55,500 nt of DNA from Cristatella mucedo. Its lineage: Eukaryota; Bryozoa; Phylactolaemata; Cristatellidae. Each line of letters begins with the position of its first letter. The stretch's first letter is position 1. Below the pieces are notes generated by a model. That model was not told the origin of the DNA. It searched no databases and was given only the letters and a program-made list of their open reading frames with translations. Shown piece by piece: positions 33,930-45,764 of this stretch. Both the position numbers and the translations under genes were made by a program. The stretch is from NCBI GenBank assembly GCA_009760855.2, contig WPIO01000044.1, forward strand, positions 804,501 through 860,000, in the 5' to 3' direction.

Positions 33930-36770
33930 GCTGAAGCAGCAGCACGAGAGTGACCAGCTGGCAGATCCAACGGTTGTTGCTCAGAGGCAGTACTGATGTG
34001 AGTAATAAAGAGCATGATCGACTTCCTGGTGGTTTTGGTCCTGAATCCAGAGCCTCCTACCAGCTGGGAGGTGGGAGGGCAATTGACCTAAGTAGTAATC
34101 CAATCAAAATCGCCATCATTCTGGGAGTAGGCATAGCAACAGCAGCAGTACCATCACAACCAGAGGATTAGCCTTGATTTAAGGAGAGGGCAGACCTCAA
34201 CCATGCCCAGGTCAATCAGTTTGGGCACATCGAAATGACAGCAAGCTCTGAGCCTACCTCCCTCCCGAGATCTACAAGGAGGGGCAGAGCTTGCTGAAAA
34301 AATTACCTAAGTCTATGATTAAACAGTGATATCTGAACGCCATACTGCATAAGTAAGCTTGTTGGTGTATCCACTTATTGCCACTTAAACCCAGCAGAAG
34401 TTATGAGAATGAGTCAATCTGGTCTTTTGCTGCTTTGCCCATGAGAGTCCGACTGACCGTGAAAGCTGCCAGCCAGTCTGGTGCCTACAGCAATCCTCTG
34501 ATGGGCCGGTCAGCCAGGGGCCAAGCTCAGTCCTGTTTGAAAATTTCCGGGTACATCTGAACAAAGGGATAGGGGCCGATCATTCTCCAGCTTAACCTAT
34601 TAGGCAGGCAAAGGCATCAAAGCAGCAGCAGCAGTCAATACAGCTATCTAGCTTAGCAGGCTCAGAGCCATTGTCTCAGCCAGGCTGGCAGATTGATGGG
34701 TAGTTGGATTTACAAAGCCACAGGTGCAGTACTAAGGCCCCTCACTGGATGACGAATTAACCAATGAGGATCCCACGAACAAAGGAGCACACAAGTCTAA
34801 GGAATAGGCTGGTTGGCATCTATCCTCCTGCCTACAACCAGGGCTAGGTAGGACCACTAAGACCCCCGGTTGGTCGAAGTATATAGCTGTCAGCAGCTAT
34901 CAGAGCTGAGCAAGTTCACTCAACCTGTGCTGCTGCCGGCAAGGTCACAACAGCAAGGCCAGTACCGACAAGTTATCGAGGTGAGGCCAATAATAGCCCC
35001 CCAAAACCAAATCACCCACAACTATTGCCCCTCCACTGTGCAGTCATAATAATAATAATAATAATGCATTGATATAGCACCCTCGGAGAACTCAATCTCT
35101 TTCTAGGCACTTAACATTTGCTGCAAAGGAAGCGCAATCGAATGGTTAGTGGTAGTCGGATGGTTAGTGGTTACCCCCTCATAATCAGACCAGCTGCTAG
35201 CCTAGAGTTTCAGTAAGACTGGCTGCTCGTCACAGCAATCACTTTGGTAAGCTGACTCCACATGCACTGCCAAGTCGCATGTATCAGCAGCAACAGTGCA
35301 GCACCAGAAACAGTCATCTCCAGCTGCACAGCCGTCAGAGTCTCTCATCACCGGTTTGCATGGCCAATTCGGCCACCTCCCTAAGCTAGTGTGAGTCAAC
35401 TGTTGACAATCACGATCCGTCAATCGATGCTTTGTTAACAGCAATGACCCAGCACCGAGTCGGGGGGGGGGGGAGGCTGCTCGGCACTTTGTAGTAACAT
35501 ACTTGGGTATAAAGGGCACGACATGAAATCGCAGCAAAAAGGGACGAGACTTGGCCGGCTGCGCAGCCAGAGACAGGTGCTACCTGCTCGAGCAACGATT
35601 GGGCGCACGCCAGGCCAGGACCGACATCGCAGTGGCCGCGGAGGAGGCAGGCGGCCGGCTGTCCTGTGTCCGGAGTCCTGTGATGCCACCGAAGCTTTCG
35701 CCCTGCGCTGCCGTCCTACGCCAAACTCATGCAAAGCTTGTGCACTGCTGAAAGGTGGCAAGCGGCTAAGGGAATTGAGACGCATTTAATCGACATCCCG
35801 AACGAAATACAAAGTAATCGATAGTGGCAGGCAGCTCGGCAGCTCATTCGCTGCCCACTCAGAGCTGCAGCACTCACTGCTTCGGCCCCTTGGATACACC
35901 GACAGGCTGACGAAGTGGGTGGGAAAGCCGATTTAATCAAATTTATCAAGAAGTCGTGAGCATTATGCATCACCAGGAGAGCTAAAACTCTTGCTTCAAA
36001 GAAGTGGCCTGGTGTGCTAATGGTACCATCATGAGCCAGGCAAAGGCAAGTAGAGCTAATCTGTATACTGCCAACAGCGCTAATAAGTAATACCAACCGC
36101 AACAATATAAGCCAAAAGGAGTCCTACGAACCCAACCAGTCTTCGGAGCCTGGACCAGGCGGCACAGAATCCGTGCACCATCCTCTCAACCTGCACCAGC
36201 TGACACTATTCGGTTGTTTCTAGAAGACTCATAGCAGCCAGCACACCACACGTGAACACTAGTCTTTTAATATGAGTACTCAAAAGGGAGCAGTCTTAGC
36301 TGTGTGACATGGGTGCTTGGTTGCCGGCCAAATGGTAAGCAGCAGCACGAACAAGAGGCTTGAAAGCAGTTACTGAGAAGGCTTGCTACTGCTGCTGCCT
36401 GCATTAGTAGCAGCAGCATGATTACAGATCTAGGAATGCGGGAGGTCGACCCTAACATTATTAGCTCGGTCACAAGTTCAACACATCCCGATATCATGCA
36501 AATCTCTTGTTTCCACCTTGGGAATAGATATACTAGGCACACTGCATGTGCAAGGAAAGTCGTGTGTAAATGGAATGCCAGGCCTTATACCCAGTGCATG
36601 GTGCCTCGTGATCTCGGGTAATTGCTCTCATTGTGCACTCAACAGCCATGCACAGGCCATCTGTGGTGCAGATGACCCATGCAATGCTTTCCCTAATTCT
36701 TCAGCACAGTTAAGACAGTTTTGGTTGATGCAAGAAGGATCAGTAAGCTGATTCCCGCAAAGTCACTACC
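33930..36770. other. Intergenic, one LINE-A tail only
   Basis: Apart from the tail at 35047-35140, nothing is recognised. A GC-richer patch at 35460-35770, starting with a 12-base G run, has open frames on both strands that resemble no known protein. Confidence 0.55.
35047..35140 (-). mobile_element. LINE-A-type 3' tail
   Basis: Minus strand: GCAAATGTTAAGTGCCTAGA, AAGAGATTGAGTTCTCCGAG, GGTGCTATATCAATGC and (ATT)n. Confidence 0.72.
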
Positions 36771-36774
36771 CATA

Positions 36775-36935
36775 AGGACCATGATAGTCCAGGAGGCAGG
36801 GTGCTCTCTTCATGCCCGAGGTCGTGGGTTCGAATACCGCAGTGTGTGATCCTTTATTTCTAACTGCAAGCAGTAGTGATAGCCGTTAAGGTTTTTCTGC
36901 CGACATACAAATGAGGCTGTTTAGCCGACCCATAT
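36775..36935 (+). mobile_element. SINE-2 copy
   Basis: Head GGAGGCAGGGTGCTCTCTTC, then GAGGTCGTGGGTTCGAATAC (box B GGGTTCGAATA), TGTGATCCTTTATTTCTAAC, GATAGCCGTTAAGGTTTTTC, and tail CATACAAATGAGGCTGTTTA. Confidence 0.75.
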
Positions 36936-37594
36936 GCATGGGTTCAATTGAAATGGTTTTTTCAGAGAAATGGCCAGAAAAGTTCAAGTCGCAACCAGTG
37001 TGCTTATTCTCATCACTGATGGTACACAGGTTGTGCTCAGTCCTTCTAGACAAGCTGACTTAGCACTGGCTGCCATCGAGCCTGCGATGTGTGTATCTGG
37101 TGCATTCTGAGTGGGCACATAGCAGATTAATTGGAGCACCCATGTATCTATTAAGCCAATTCCAGGTAGGATTTGCCACGATGCGAATGTGAATCACTTG
37201 CTCCTCATTACTCCTACCCTGCAAGGCTACTGAAGCACTCGTCGGCAATGCCACGGCAGCACAGCTCATGCTACTCGAACTACTCGGACATGGCAGAGTC
37301 CGAGTTGGCCAGAGAAGCTCCTGGAAACATAGCAAAAGCGGCTGTGTCTTACTGACTTGAGGTGGGAGGCTCTGACTCATGACATGTCATAAACAGCTCA
37401 GTGGCTCCATAAGGGATGACATCTAGACCCGGCCTCTCCATCCAAACACATTCTCGCCTCCCGACACCAACTGCTGCTAGCGCTTCTTGTCTGTTGCAGA
37501 ATTCTATTCCGAAAATCGAATTAAAATCATTTCGAACATCGAATACAGAAACCGATAGAGCAAAGACCTGTTTAAATCATTTCGGTTTGTTGTT

Positions 37595-40500
37595 TGACCG
37601 TAGCATGTAGGAAACCACATGCCTATGGATATCTAAAAGCTTACCATTTGAATCGCTTCTCACCACCATGCTCTGACGAGCCTGATGCCCTAATGATTAG
37701 CACTTCCCTACCCAAGCAGGCTGCTGCTTTAGCTTCGCCGACCGTTAATGACCTACCTATTCGATGGGATTATACGTGCCTATTATTGTTTTGCTATCGG
37801 TGGCCAAATGTACTCCTCGTTGCGATTAAAAGCTGCCAAGGTTCACGAATTGGGCATTTCCCATAGCAAACCCACTCGCCACTAGGGTGTTAGAAAGAGG
37901 CGCTTGCCTAGTATTCCCAGCATTGTCTCGAGCCTTCTGGCGCGCTCTCCCTCTAGCTCAACCGTAAATCAGTATAACTTAGTAGTCATCAGGCCTACTA
38001 TAACCCCGGCAGCCAACATAATTGTTTGCCTTTGGAATCCTGGCTCGATGTGCAAAAAACCTTTAATAATATGTGACACGATTCTTGACAATGCCCTTGA
38101 CAAATTTGCTTTGACCGAGACTTGGCTGAAATCGACCAATTGGCCGGACCATAGCCGATGTCACCCGACAGGCTTATTTTTTTCATACCCCTACTTGTGG
38201 AGAAATCGCAATTGTCACAAGTTCCTCACTCAATTTCAAACGTGTTTCGGCCCCTCGAAGAAGTTTTGTTTTTAAATCTCTTGTTTTGAGTCCCTCCAAC
38301 AGTAAGTTGCCAATAGTGGCTGCCATCTATGCCCACCTAGGTATCAAGTCCTTTATTTCAGATTTTTCTGATCTCATTTCGATTCTCTGTGCAAGAAATC
38401 GTTCCTACTTCGTTCTGCATGATATTCACATTAATTTTGACGACTCGACTGATGCCTTAAGTGCTGAATTTCGTGAACTGGGTGACTCATTTTCTCTTAA
38501 GGCTCGTATACATGACTCCACTCACAACAAGGGTCACACACTCGATCAAATATTCTCCGACAATTGTAGGCTACCGTCTCCTATTATTGCTAAATTCTTT
38601 ACATCTGACCACATGCGGATCTCATTCAATCCGCAGCATCTGCCCTCTCTGCATCCATAATCATCTCAGAATCGTGAAACCTTAAGACCTTTGAATTTTA
38701 AGTTGTCCATGCGAAAACGGTGTGCCCTAGGCTGCAGACATTAAACTAGCTAGACCTACTAAGAGCAAGCTTGAGAAAGAATACAAAAAATCAGGACTGA
38801 CTGTCTATCGACAGGCATACAAGGATTAATGTAGATTATACCTATCTATCCTAGCAAAGGGCAAGTCTAGCTTCTGTAAAAATATTGCTGAACCAAATAT
38901 GTACAATCTAAAAATGCTTATGTCTATCACCTACCATCTCCTTAACTGCTCCTCTTTACCTAGTGATCGTTGTGGTGATCTAGCAGATCGCTTCTATGGC
39001 TTCTTTGTCAGCAAGATAGACACAAACTGAGATTTTATCCTTAAAGTAACAGGATCCACTGAGTGCACCTGAATGTCTGTATTCAAGGTGGCCAAATATG
39101 ACTTCATCCTGAAACTCATCTCCTAGTCAAAGAAGACTACTAGCCCTCTAGACACTAGTCCCACGATCCTACATCCACGGTGCATAAATACTGCCATGCA
39201 TAGCTAACATTACAAATGTCATTAGTCTCAGGTCTTGTCACTGAACCTTTCTAAACGACTGTAGTTACGCCCTTAATTAAGAAATCAATACTGGATCAAT
39301 GGAACTAAAGCAACTTTCACCCAGTCTCCTTACTGCCATTCGTATCAAAGATGCTAGAACGAGTAGTAGCAGACCAAGTATACTCTTATATTCAAACTCC
39401 AAACCTAGCAAGTAAGTTCCAGTCTGGTTTTAGAGCTAATCAATATAATGTAATGTAAATCCACAAAGTCAGCATTGCTTCGGATGTATAAAGACCTTAT
39501 CAGGAAACCAGACTCGGGTAAAGTCTTGCTGCTTATTTTACTTAATCTTTCGGTAGCGTTTGATACTATTGATCACCTAATCCTTCTCTCATCTCGTCTG
39601 GGTATCACTGGCCCTGCAATGCAACGGTTTAGAACCTATTCAGTGGGGGACTATTTCAATGGGGTAAAGATGTAAGTGGGCAAAGATCATTCGAGGAACC
39701 ACTAAAGTACGTGGTACCTTAAGGCTCTGTCTGCTTCTTTTCAAAATGTAGACTCTCCCTCCTGCTAATGTGGTTGCCAAGCACAACCTAGGCTTTCAAT
39801 TCTATGCAGATGACATACAGCTGTATCTATGCTTTGATACCTCCCAGCCCTCCAGCACGTCAAATTCTCTCAACCTAAAAGCCTTCTAGCACGTCCCATT
39901 CATGCCTGTATTCCTGACATCTGCACATGGATGGCAGCAAACTTTCTCAAATTGAAACATGATAAAACCAACTAGAGCCGTGATAGCACACTAGGTAAGA
40001 CAGTTGCTTTCAAGACCTCGGCCCCAAGGTCGTGGGTTTGAATCCTGTGGTGGGCGATCCTTTATCGCCACTGCAAGTGGTGGTGATAGCCGTAAAGGCT
40101 CTTCTGTCGCTATGTAAAAAGAGGCTGTTGAATCAGCTAGGATTTATTTATTTACTAGGTATAGGCAAACCAAGTGTGATTCGGAAATTGGACACCTTAA
40201 CACTCAAAATCGATTCTGACAGCCTATCTTCTGTTGCATCTACACGATATCTAGGTGTCGTGTTCCAAAGTGACCTATGGCCACATTAGCTCTACAGTAA
40301 CTTCAGCTATGCAACATCTACAAAAATCGGGCCCCGCATAGACAGTGATACTAAATCCTAACTGGTCCATGCATTTGTAACATCCTGTCTCGACTTCTGC
40401 AATTTACTTATTGCTGGTCTACCTGCCAGTGCAATAAGACGCTTACAATTGGTGCAAGACTCTGCAGCTAAGCTTGTCTGCCGTGACCATCGCAGTTGCC

Positions 40501-40880
40501 ACATCACATCACTACTCGCCGACCTGCAATAGCTCCTAATCAAGCAGTGCATCGACTTTAAGGTTCTAGCACTCACTTTTGGGTCCCTGCATTCTCTGGC
40601 TTGAGCCTACCGATCAGAACTACTCCATCACCAGGCTAGGCCTTGTACCAAGTGCTTTTCTTGCTCAAATCGTTTAGCTATGCATCGAACCAACCTCAAA
40701 TCCTTTGGAAACCGTGCATTTAGCGCGTATGCTCGCAAAGCCTGGAACTCACTCCCGACTGACATCACGACTTCTCCTGACTTGACAACAATTTCTCACA
40801 GTATTTGCTGGGTCCTTGTAACCTGTCATTTGTGTGTTTATAAGTGCTGATACTGTGCATGCGACAACGAACCATATTTG
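37595..40880 (+). mobile_element. Long, broken LINE-A copy (endonuclease plus reverse transcriptase)
   Basis: The domain order is that of a CR1/L2/Jockey-group LINE. An AP-type endonuclease region lies at about 38020-38660: LWNPGSMCKKPLIICDTI, LDKFALTETWLK, then HDSTHNKGHTLDQIFSDN and SDHMRISFN. Reverse transcriptase follows at about 39240-39900: FRANQYN, FDTIDHLILLSSRLGITGPA, FYADDIQLYLCFDTSQPSS. The C-terminal region is at about 40180-40800: LDFCNLLIAGLPASAIRRLQ, NLKSFGNRAFSAYARKAWNS. Many stops and frameshifts break it. A SINE-2 is inserted after the YADD motif. A 3' UTR like that of the 33-kb copy begins at 40800 and fades out; no ATT tail is seen. Confidence 0.87.
39973..40152 (+). mobile_element. 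SINE-2 inserted into LINE-A
   Basis: LINE-A sequence GATAAAACCAACT (39961-39973) resumes as TTACTAGGTATAGGCAAACC at 40152, matching the uninterrupted copy at 20773-20800. The insert has a box A-like GTAAGACAGTTGCTTTCAAG, box B GTCGTGGGTTTGAATCCTG, GGGCGATCCTTTATCGCCAC and GATAGCCGTAAAGGCTCTTC. A clear target duplication is not visible. Confidence 0.78.
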
Positions 40881-41049
40881 TATGTTTACACTTAGCATGT
40901 AGCCTTATAGACTGCTAGCCACCTGTGCTTGAGCTGTAATAGACCAAGAGAGCATATTAGCAATAGAGCTTCGAGCTTGCCTTGAGAATTTCTCAGGCTG
41001 AAAGTAATATGATATGTGCTCCTGCTGCAGGTTCTGGCACTCACAGCAT

Positions 41050-41180
41050 AATACAATTCATTGGTATAGTGCCCTAAGAAAACTTAATCTCTATCCAGGC
41101 ACCTTTGCATATGCCCCTCGAGTCCACGACCTCGGTCGTCAAAGGCAAGCACCTAAACCTGGGCCAAACCAAGGCGACTT
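41050..41180 (-). mobile_element. SINE-1 copy
   Basis: Minus strand: GGCCCAGGTTTAGGTGCTTG, CCTTTGACGACCGAGGTCGT, GGACTCGAGGGGC, then AGAGATTAAGTTTTCTTAGG and GCACTATACCAATGAATT. Confidence 0.72.
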
Positions 41181-41184
41181 TTCA

Positions 41185-43045
41185 AGCCATCTGCCACTGC
41201 TATTTACCTCAATGCTACTGTTCTCGGTTACGCCAAGATGCCGGCCGAGCAAACCACGGCCGAGCGAACCACTCTTTGCAGACTGTGCACGAAAGTAGTT
41301 GTAGTAAGGAGCACCCTAAACAAGGCTCATCACTGTAGCTAATTAGTCGTCATAAATATGCAGATGAGATTACTCCAGCCCGAGCTACCTTGCAAACGAT
41401 TAATCTAAAGGTGTACAGGCCGGCTACAGACAGGTAGCACCACACCAGTTAAGTAATCGAGCAACGGAGGATGCAGAAGAATCCAAGACACCGCTAACCC
41501 TAGCCCTAGCTAGGCGACTGCACTTGCCCTACCGGCCACTGACCGGTCGGGCCGGTAGAGCCAGTGCAGCCCCGTCAGTAGGAGCCCCGTGCCTGCCTGC
41601 CCCCACCCCTGCTCCCGAAATAGAACTGACATGCTCTCCTACTTCCACAAAGCAAGTGTGCAAACAGTGAGTGACTGGGTGGGTTGTCATAGCACTGAGC
41701 GACCTGAGCAGGCCGGTTCCATCATGATGACAGCTGCCTTCGGTTTGCAGCTGCTTTTACCTAGCAATCACTGCCATTAAGCTGAGCTTACCTGAGCCAT
41801 GGCTCACCAAAACAAAGGTCACAGACTTCGACAGACCACTATAGATGTCACGGGCCAGCATTCACGGACGGTCGAGCCGTACTGAGTACAGAGAATGGTG
41901 AACACTAGCCTTGATATCTTTAGTAGAGCTCTGGAACTCTACGAAATCTCTAGATGGAAATGACTGCCCTGCTTCCCAAGTGCATCAAAGAGACAAAGAA
42001 GAAGCAACTGCTTTGAGGGTCTTATATGCGAGCTATTCAACGCGACCTAGGTGCTTGAATGGTGTCTCCGGAGGCGGAGTGGCAGCAGCAGCAGCTGCTG
42101 CCCACTGCCCAAGCAGTGGGCCAGGCAGGCTAATGCTTGCCCTAAACATGCCGACCTGATTCAACACCGAAAGTGTCACTCCCGTGCCTGGATGAATGTC
42201 TGCCAGGTTCACAGGACTGAAACGAAGTAATGGCACTCTCCAGCAGTAAGCGACCGACCGTAGCAGCTGCCAGGACCGCTGCAGCTACTCGTGATCGATA
42301 GTCGGCTGGATCCTCATTGCGGTCTGGCAATATTTGACCAGTAAAATTTCCTGCCTGCCTCCGGGGCAAACAGGAGAAGACCAGGCAGCAATATCCTAGC
42401 TACGTGGCTGCCGGCTCCTGACCCCCTCCCCCACACACTCACCCAGCCAGCAGCAAAGTGAAGAGCACGCAATTTCGAAGGGAAAGACGCCGAGGTCCAA
42501 TCATGACTACGTAGCCATGCATTACACAGGGGATCCTATATATAGCTCGGCGTCGGCAAGCAAAAGGTTTGTGCAGGCGCACAGAAGCTGAATTCAATAC
42601 TCAATAGACTTCTCACAAACCGTTATCTTATTACTGCTGGGCCTCTAGACCGGCCTCCAGACACACGGGAACACACATGCACACGGGAACACAAACCCAC
42701 TTAGTCAGCAATCTGTCTGAGGATAATGCAAAACCGGCAGAGTTGGTAAGAAAGTAGGATAGAGGATCCACCAGGCAGCAGAGTCCGACCAATCGAAATC
42801 AGTGACCAGCAGTGAGCTCTGCTGCCACAGCAAGAGCAACCGCGGCTGCAGTCCGAGTCTGCGGCAGCATTTTCAGGCTAAGAGATTGCAGCCAAGACGC
42901 TGTGTCAAGAGGATTTCCGGTTCCCTAGACATCAGTCGTCGATGAAGTGCCCTGAAACTCATGTCCTCAAAGTGCTTGGGCCAGTGTACCAGCGTGCCCC
43001 TGCAAGCAGCTGATGGGGAAAGCTAGCTAGGACACACAGATGAAA
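41185..43045. other. Intergenic, no feature recognised
   Basis: It has short frames only. Small CAG/CTG-rich patches occur at 42080-42110. Confidence 0.6.
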
Positions 43046-43049
43046 GAGA

Positions 43050-44600
43050 TGGTGGCACCAAGCGCCATTCCACGGCCCTCCCCCCCCAGACACGGCCGGC
43101 TCGGCTCGAGCCTGCTGCTGCTGCTGCTGCTGCCAGCTCGTGCTGTCTCGGCCGAATTGGCGATCGAGACAGCAGCTGTCGGCCGGGTCGCGTCATTCTC
43201 CTTTGGCTGTCGCTGAAGGCAAACGAATAAGCAACCTGACTTGCAGGCCGAGCCAACCGTGTTTGCCCTTCAGGCTGACACGCCTGCCATCCCTTCCAGT
43301 CAGCCACCAACGTCAGTGGCTCTCCACAAACCGGCTCGTGCCGTCGTGGTCATTCGGGGTCGGCCTGAATCAAAGCTGCCTCGAAAACTCTCGAATCAGG
43401 CTGAGGCAGCAGCACGGCATGTTGCTGTTGCAAGGTGTGACCGGGTGTGACCAGGCGACCGGCTTGCTCAAACGGCTCACGGCCGCCTCCAGGAACCGGG
43501 CTAGGAGCCTTTCTCGTCCGGCAGGCCGGGCGTGGCATTTCTCCTTGGCGGGCATGGCCTTTTTCACTGTCGTGAGCCATCAACGCAACGGCGCGTCTGA
43601 GGAATAACTACCAGACCGCAGTCAAATCGTTAATCAACCGGAGTCCGACATAAAGAGCATGGCGGACGACCGAAGAATGAGTGAATACGGGGTAGGGTGC
43701 GCGAGTTTCAGTTACGCGAGAGAGGGACCTGCGAATATGGATCGGTAGGTAGCAGCCCGTGTCCGAACTGCACAGCAAGCGAACGCCGCTTGCAGCGCAG
43801 CTCGCAGAAACGCGCCGCCCGTCGCTCGACACTGAATACAGCGCTATTACGAGTCAACCGATGGCTACGCTAGCTCGGAAGTACAAAACTCAAGTGCGCC
43901 GTCGCTGGCGAGCGGCGCAGGTGCTGCCGGGCCTTGGCTAGAGCGGGGCGAAGCGCTGCGGCTGCTGCTGCTGCTGCGGTCACCTTTGATGGCTTCGACG
44001 TTCAGGCGCTGCCGGCGCCGGACGCTGTAGCTGCGCATTCCTCAGCGAACCGTCATATCATGCCGACAGAACACCGACGACGACGATTAAGTGGGCGGAG
44101 GTCGACTGCGGGTCGATGATGCGAAAACGACCGGATGTGCTCGCATGCGCCGTTGCGAAAGCGGATCTTGAGCGGGCTCTCCCCCTTCCTCTTGCGCTAC
44201 GTCGCCGACTTGGGTCGGCGGCGTAGGCAATGCCTGATGGCAAGCCGTTCGCTTAACTGCTTCGCTTCAGGCCGTCGGGCTAACTGAGGCCGGCGAGCGG
44301 CCAGGCTACAGGCCTACGCGACCAGCCGGCTATGCGTCCTGGTGCGGCGCGATGCTGGACTCGTAGCGTGTGACCGTCGAAATCTCTCGAAAGCTCTCGG
44401 TGCAACGGCGCGGGCCGCTGCCGTCTCCGCCCGACCTCGGCAGTGCGTAGCTCCAGCAAATACGTCAGCGCCAAACAGGCGTATCACGACGGCGTCCGCG
44501 CGTAGAGACGGCGCACGAACGTCCACTCGCTCGGCCTGAGCGTCAGGACTCGGCTGCTGCGCTCCAATCCCGTTTGAATGCAACTCAGTATCAAGTCAAA
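43050..44600. other. GC- and CpG-rich block, no recognised gene
   Basis: About 1.5 kb is clearly richer in G+C and CpG than its surroundings, densest at 43900-44560. Frames such as 43140-43607 (+) and 44583-44314 (-) are open, but neither resembles a known protein and both are biased to R, S, A and P, as chance frames in GC-rich DNA are. It could be the promoter or first exon of a gene whose other exons lie elsewhere. Confidence 0.4.
44197..44226. repeat. 13-bp hairpin with 4-base loop
   Basis: CTACGTCGCCGAC pairs with GTCGGCGGCGTAG around TTGG, with one mismatch that would be a G-U pair in RNA. It lies within the CpG-rich block. Confidence 0.7.
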
Positions 44601-44790
44601 AGCGTTTCGAGAAAACTGGACTGTATGAGAAGAATAAAATCCTTTGGCTCTTTGTTATGCCGGATTCCAGAGCGATCGCAGTCGCCTGAATGGGGTTTCG
44701 CGATTGGGGGGGGGGGAGGCGTCGCACAGATATAGAGGTCGGAACCCGTAGATCGGAAAAGCGACCTGCTTCAACTTTCGCAAGTGATTA

Positions 44791-44875
44791 TTAATAATAG
44801 TAAGTCTTTTGTACAGCCCCATTAGAGAACCAGATCTCTATTCGGGCGCTTTACAATAGCTGTAAGAGACACGAT
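44791..44875 (-). mobile_element. LINE-A-type 3' tail, degenerate
   Basis: Minus strand: TGTAAAGCGCCCGAATAGAG, ATCTGGTTCTCTAATGGGGC, then ATT-rich sequence. Confidence 0.6.
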
Positions 44876-44896
44876 AAACCACGATTTGTTGACTGG

Positions 44897-45760
44897 CACT
44901 AATAATAATAATAATAATAATGCACTCGATAAAGCAAGGCATGCTTAGACAAGCATTCAAAGGCTCACAAAAGGAATCACTCTTACGTCGCTAATGTTAA
45001 TTAGTACCGCGCACTGAACCATGTACGGGTAAGCGTGCAAAGCATGCTAGCGCAAAAAAGATAAGTTCACTGGGGTGCAGAGAAAGCTGAGGTGGGAAGA
45101 CGCGTCTTGGGCTGAGATTTGAATTATGCATCGTTAATGCAGGTGGTTTCAGAAGCCCGAAGCGAGTTACAGATTTTCGGAGCATACGAGCCCTGCAGGC
45201 CCGACCATCGAAAGATTTCAATTTAGTTCGAGGACCGGCGACTGAAACTGAATTGAAACTGAAATTGAAAACTGAAATTGAAACTGAATTGAAACTGAAA
45301 CTGAATGCTACTGAAAGCCCTGGAGCAGGCGGCGAGCGAGCGAGCACGGCGGAGAAGCAACGATTTCGGATAGGTTAATAATATAATAATAATAATATAA
45401 TAATAATAATAGGTTAGCTGATTAAACCGAGTGAAGCGACCTGTAGGCCAGAGAGAGAGAGAATCTTGAAGTCTATTCGGTGCTTGATAGGGAGCCAGAG
45501 AAGCTCAAACAGAAGTAGTGTGATGTGGCAGCTACGCCGTTGACGACAGACCAGACGAGCTGCGGAGTTGGTTGCAGACGATTGAGGGCACAGGCCGGGA
45601 GTCCTACAAAAAGATACTGATGCCAATAGGATGGCAGAGAAAAAACCACAGCACAACGAAGCCGCCAAGAAAAAGCCGTTGATGGACTCCAGAAGCAGAT
45701 AAGATGTATCCTGTACTCCGAATGCGCATGTGAGCAGCTGGCGAGCTTTACTTAGCAATA
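44897..45760 (-). mobile_element. LINE-A remnant split by a minisatellite
   Basis: Decayed C-terminal LINE-A protein is readable on the minus strand: NSAARLVCRQRRSCHITLLL and IKHRIDFKILSLS at about 45450-45580, then RTKLKSFDGRACRARMLRKS at about 45160-45235, and the 3' end (GCTTTATCGAGTGCATT plus ATT repeats) at about 44897-44937. An (ATT)n patch and a minisatellite at 45237-45412 separate the two parts. Confidence 0.7.
45237..45312 (+). repeat. Minisatellite of GAAACTGAATT-type units
   Basis: About six irregular units of roughly 12 bp, variants of AACTGAAATTGA, sit inside the LINE-A remnant. Confidence 0.8.
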
Positions 45761-45764
45761 AGCA

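Noticed and set aside
39991-40047. tRNA-like box A/box B pairs as genuine tRNA genes (also at 30530-30600, 36795-36835)
   Set aside because: No copy folds as a full cloverleaf with an acceptor stem, and each is followed by a shared non-tRNA body, so they are SINE heads.
43140-43607. 155-codon + strand frame in the CpG-rich block
   Set aside because: It has no recognisable domain and biased composition, and frames on the other strand are equally open. It is not reported as a gene.
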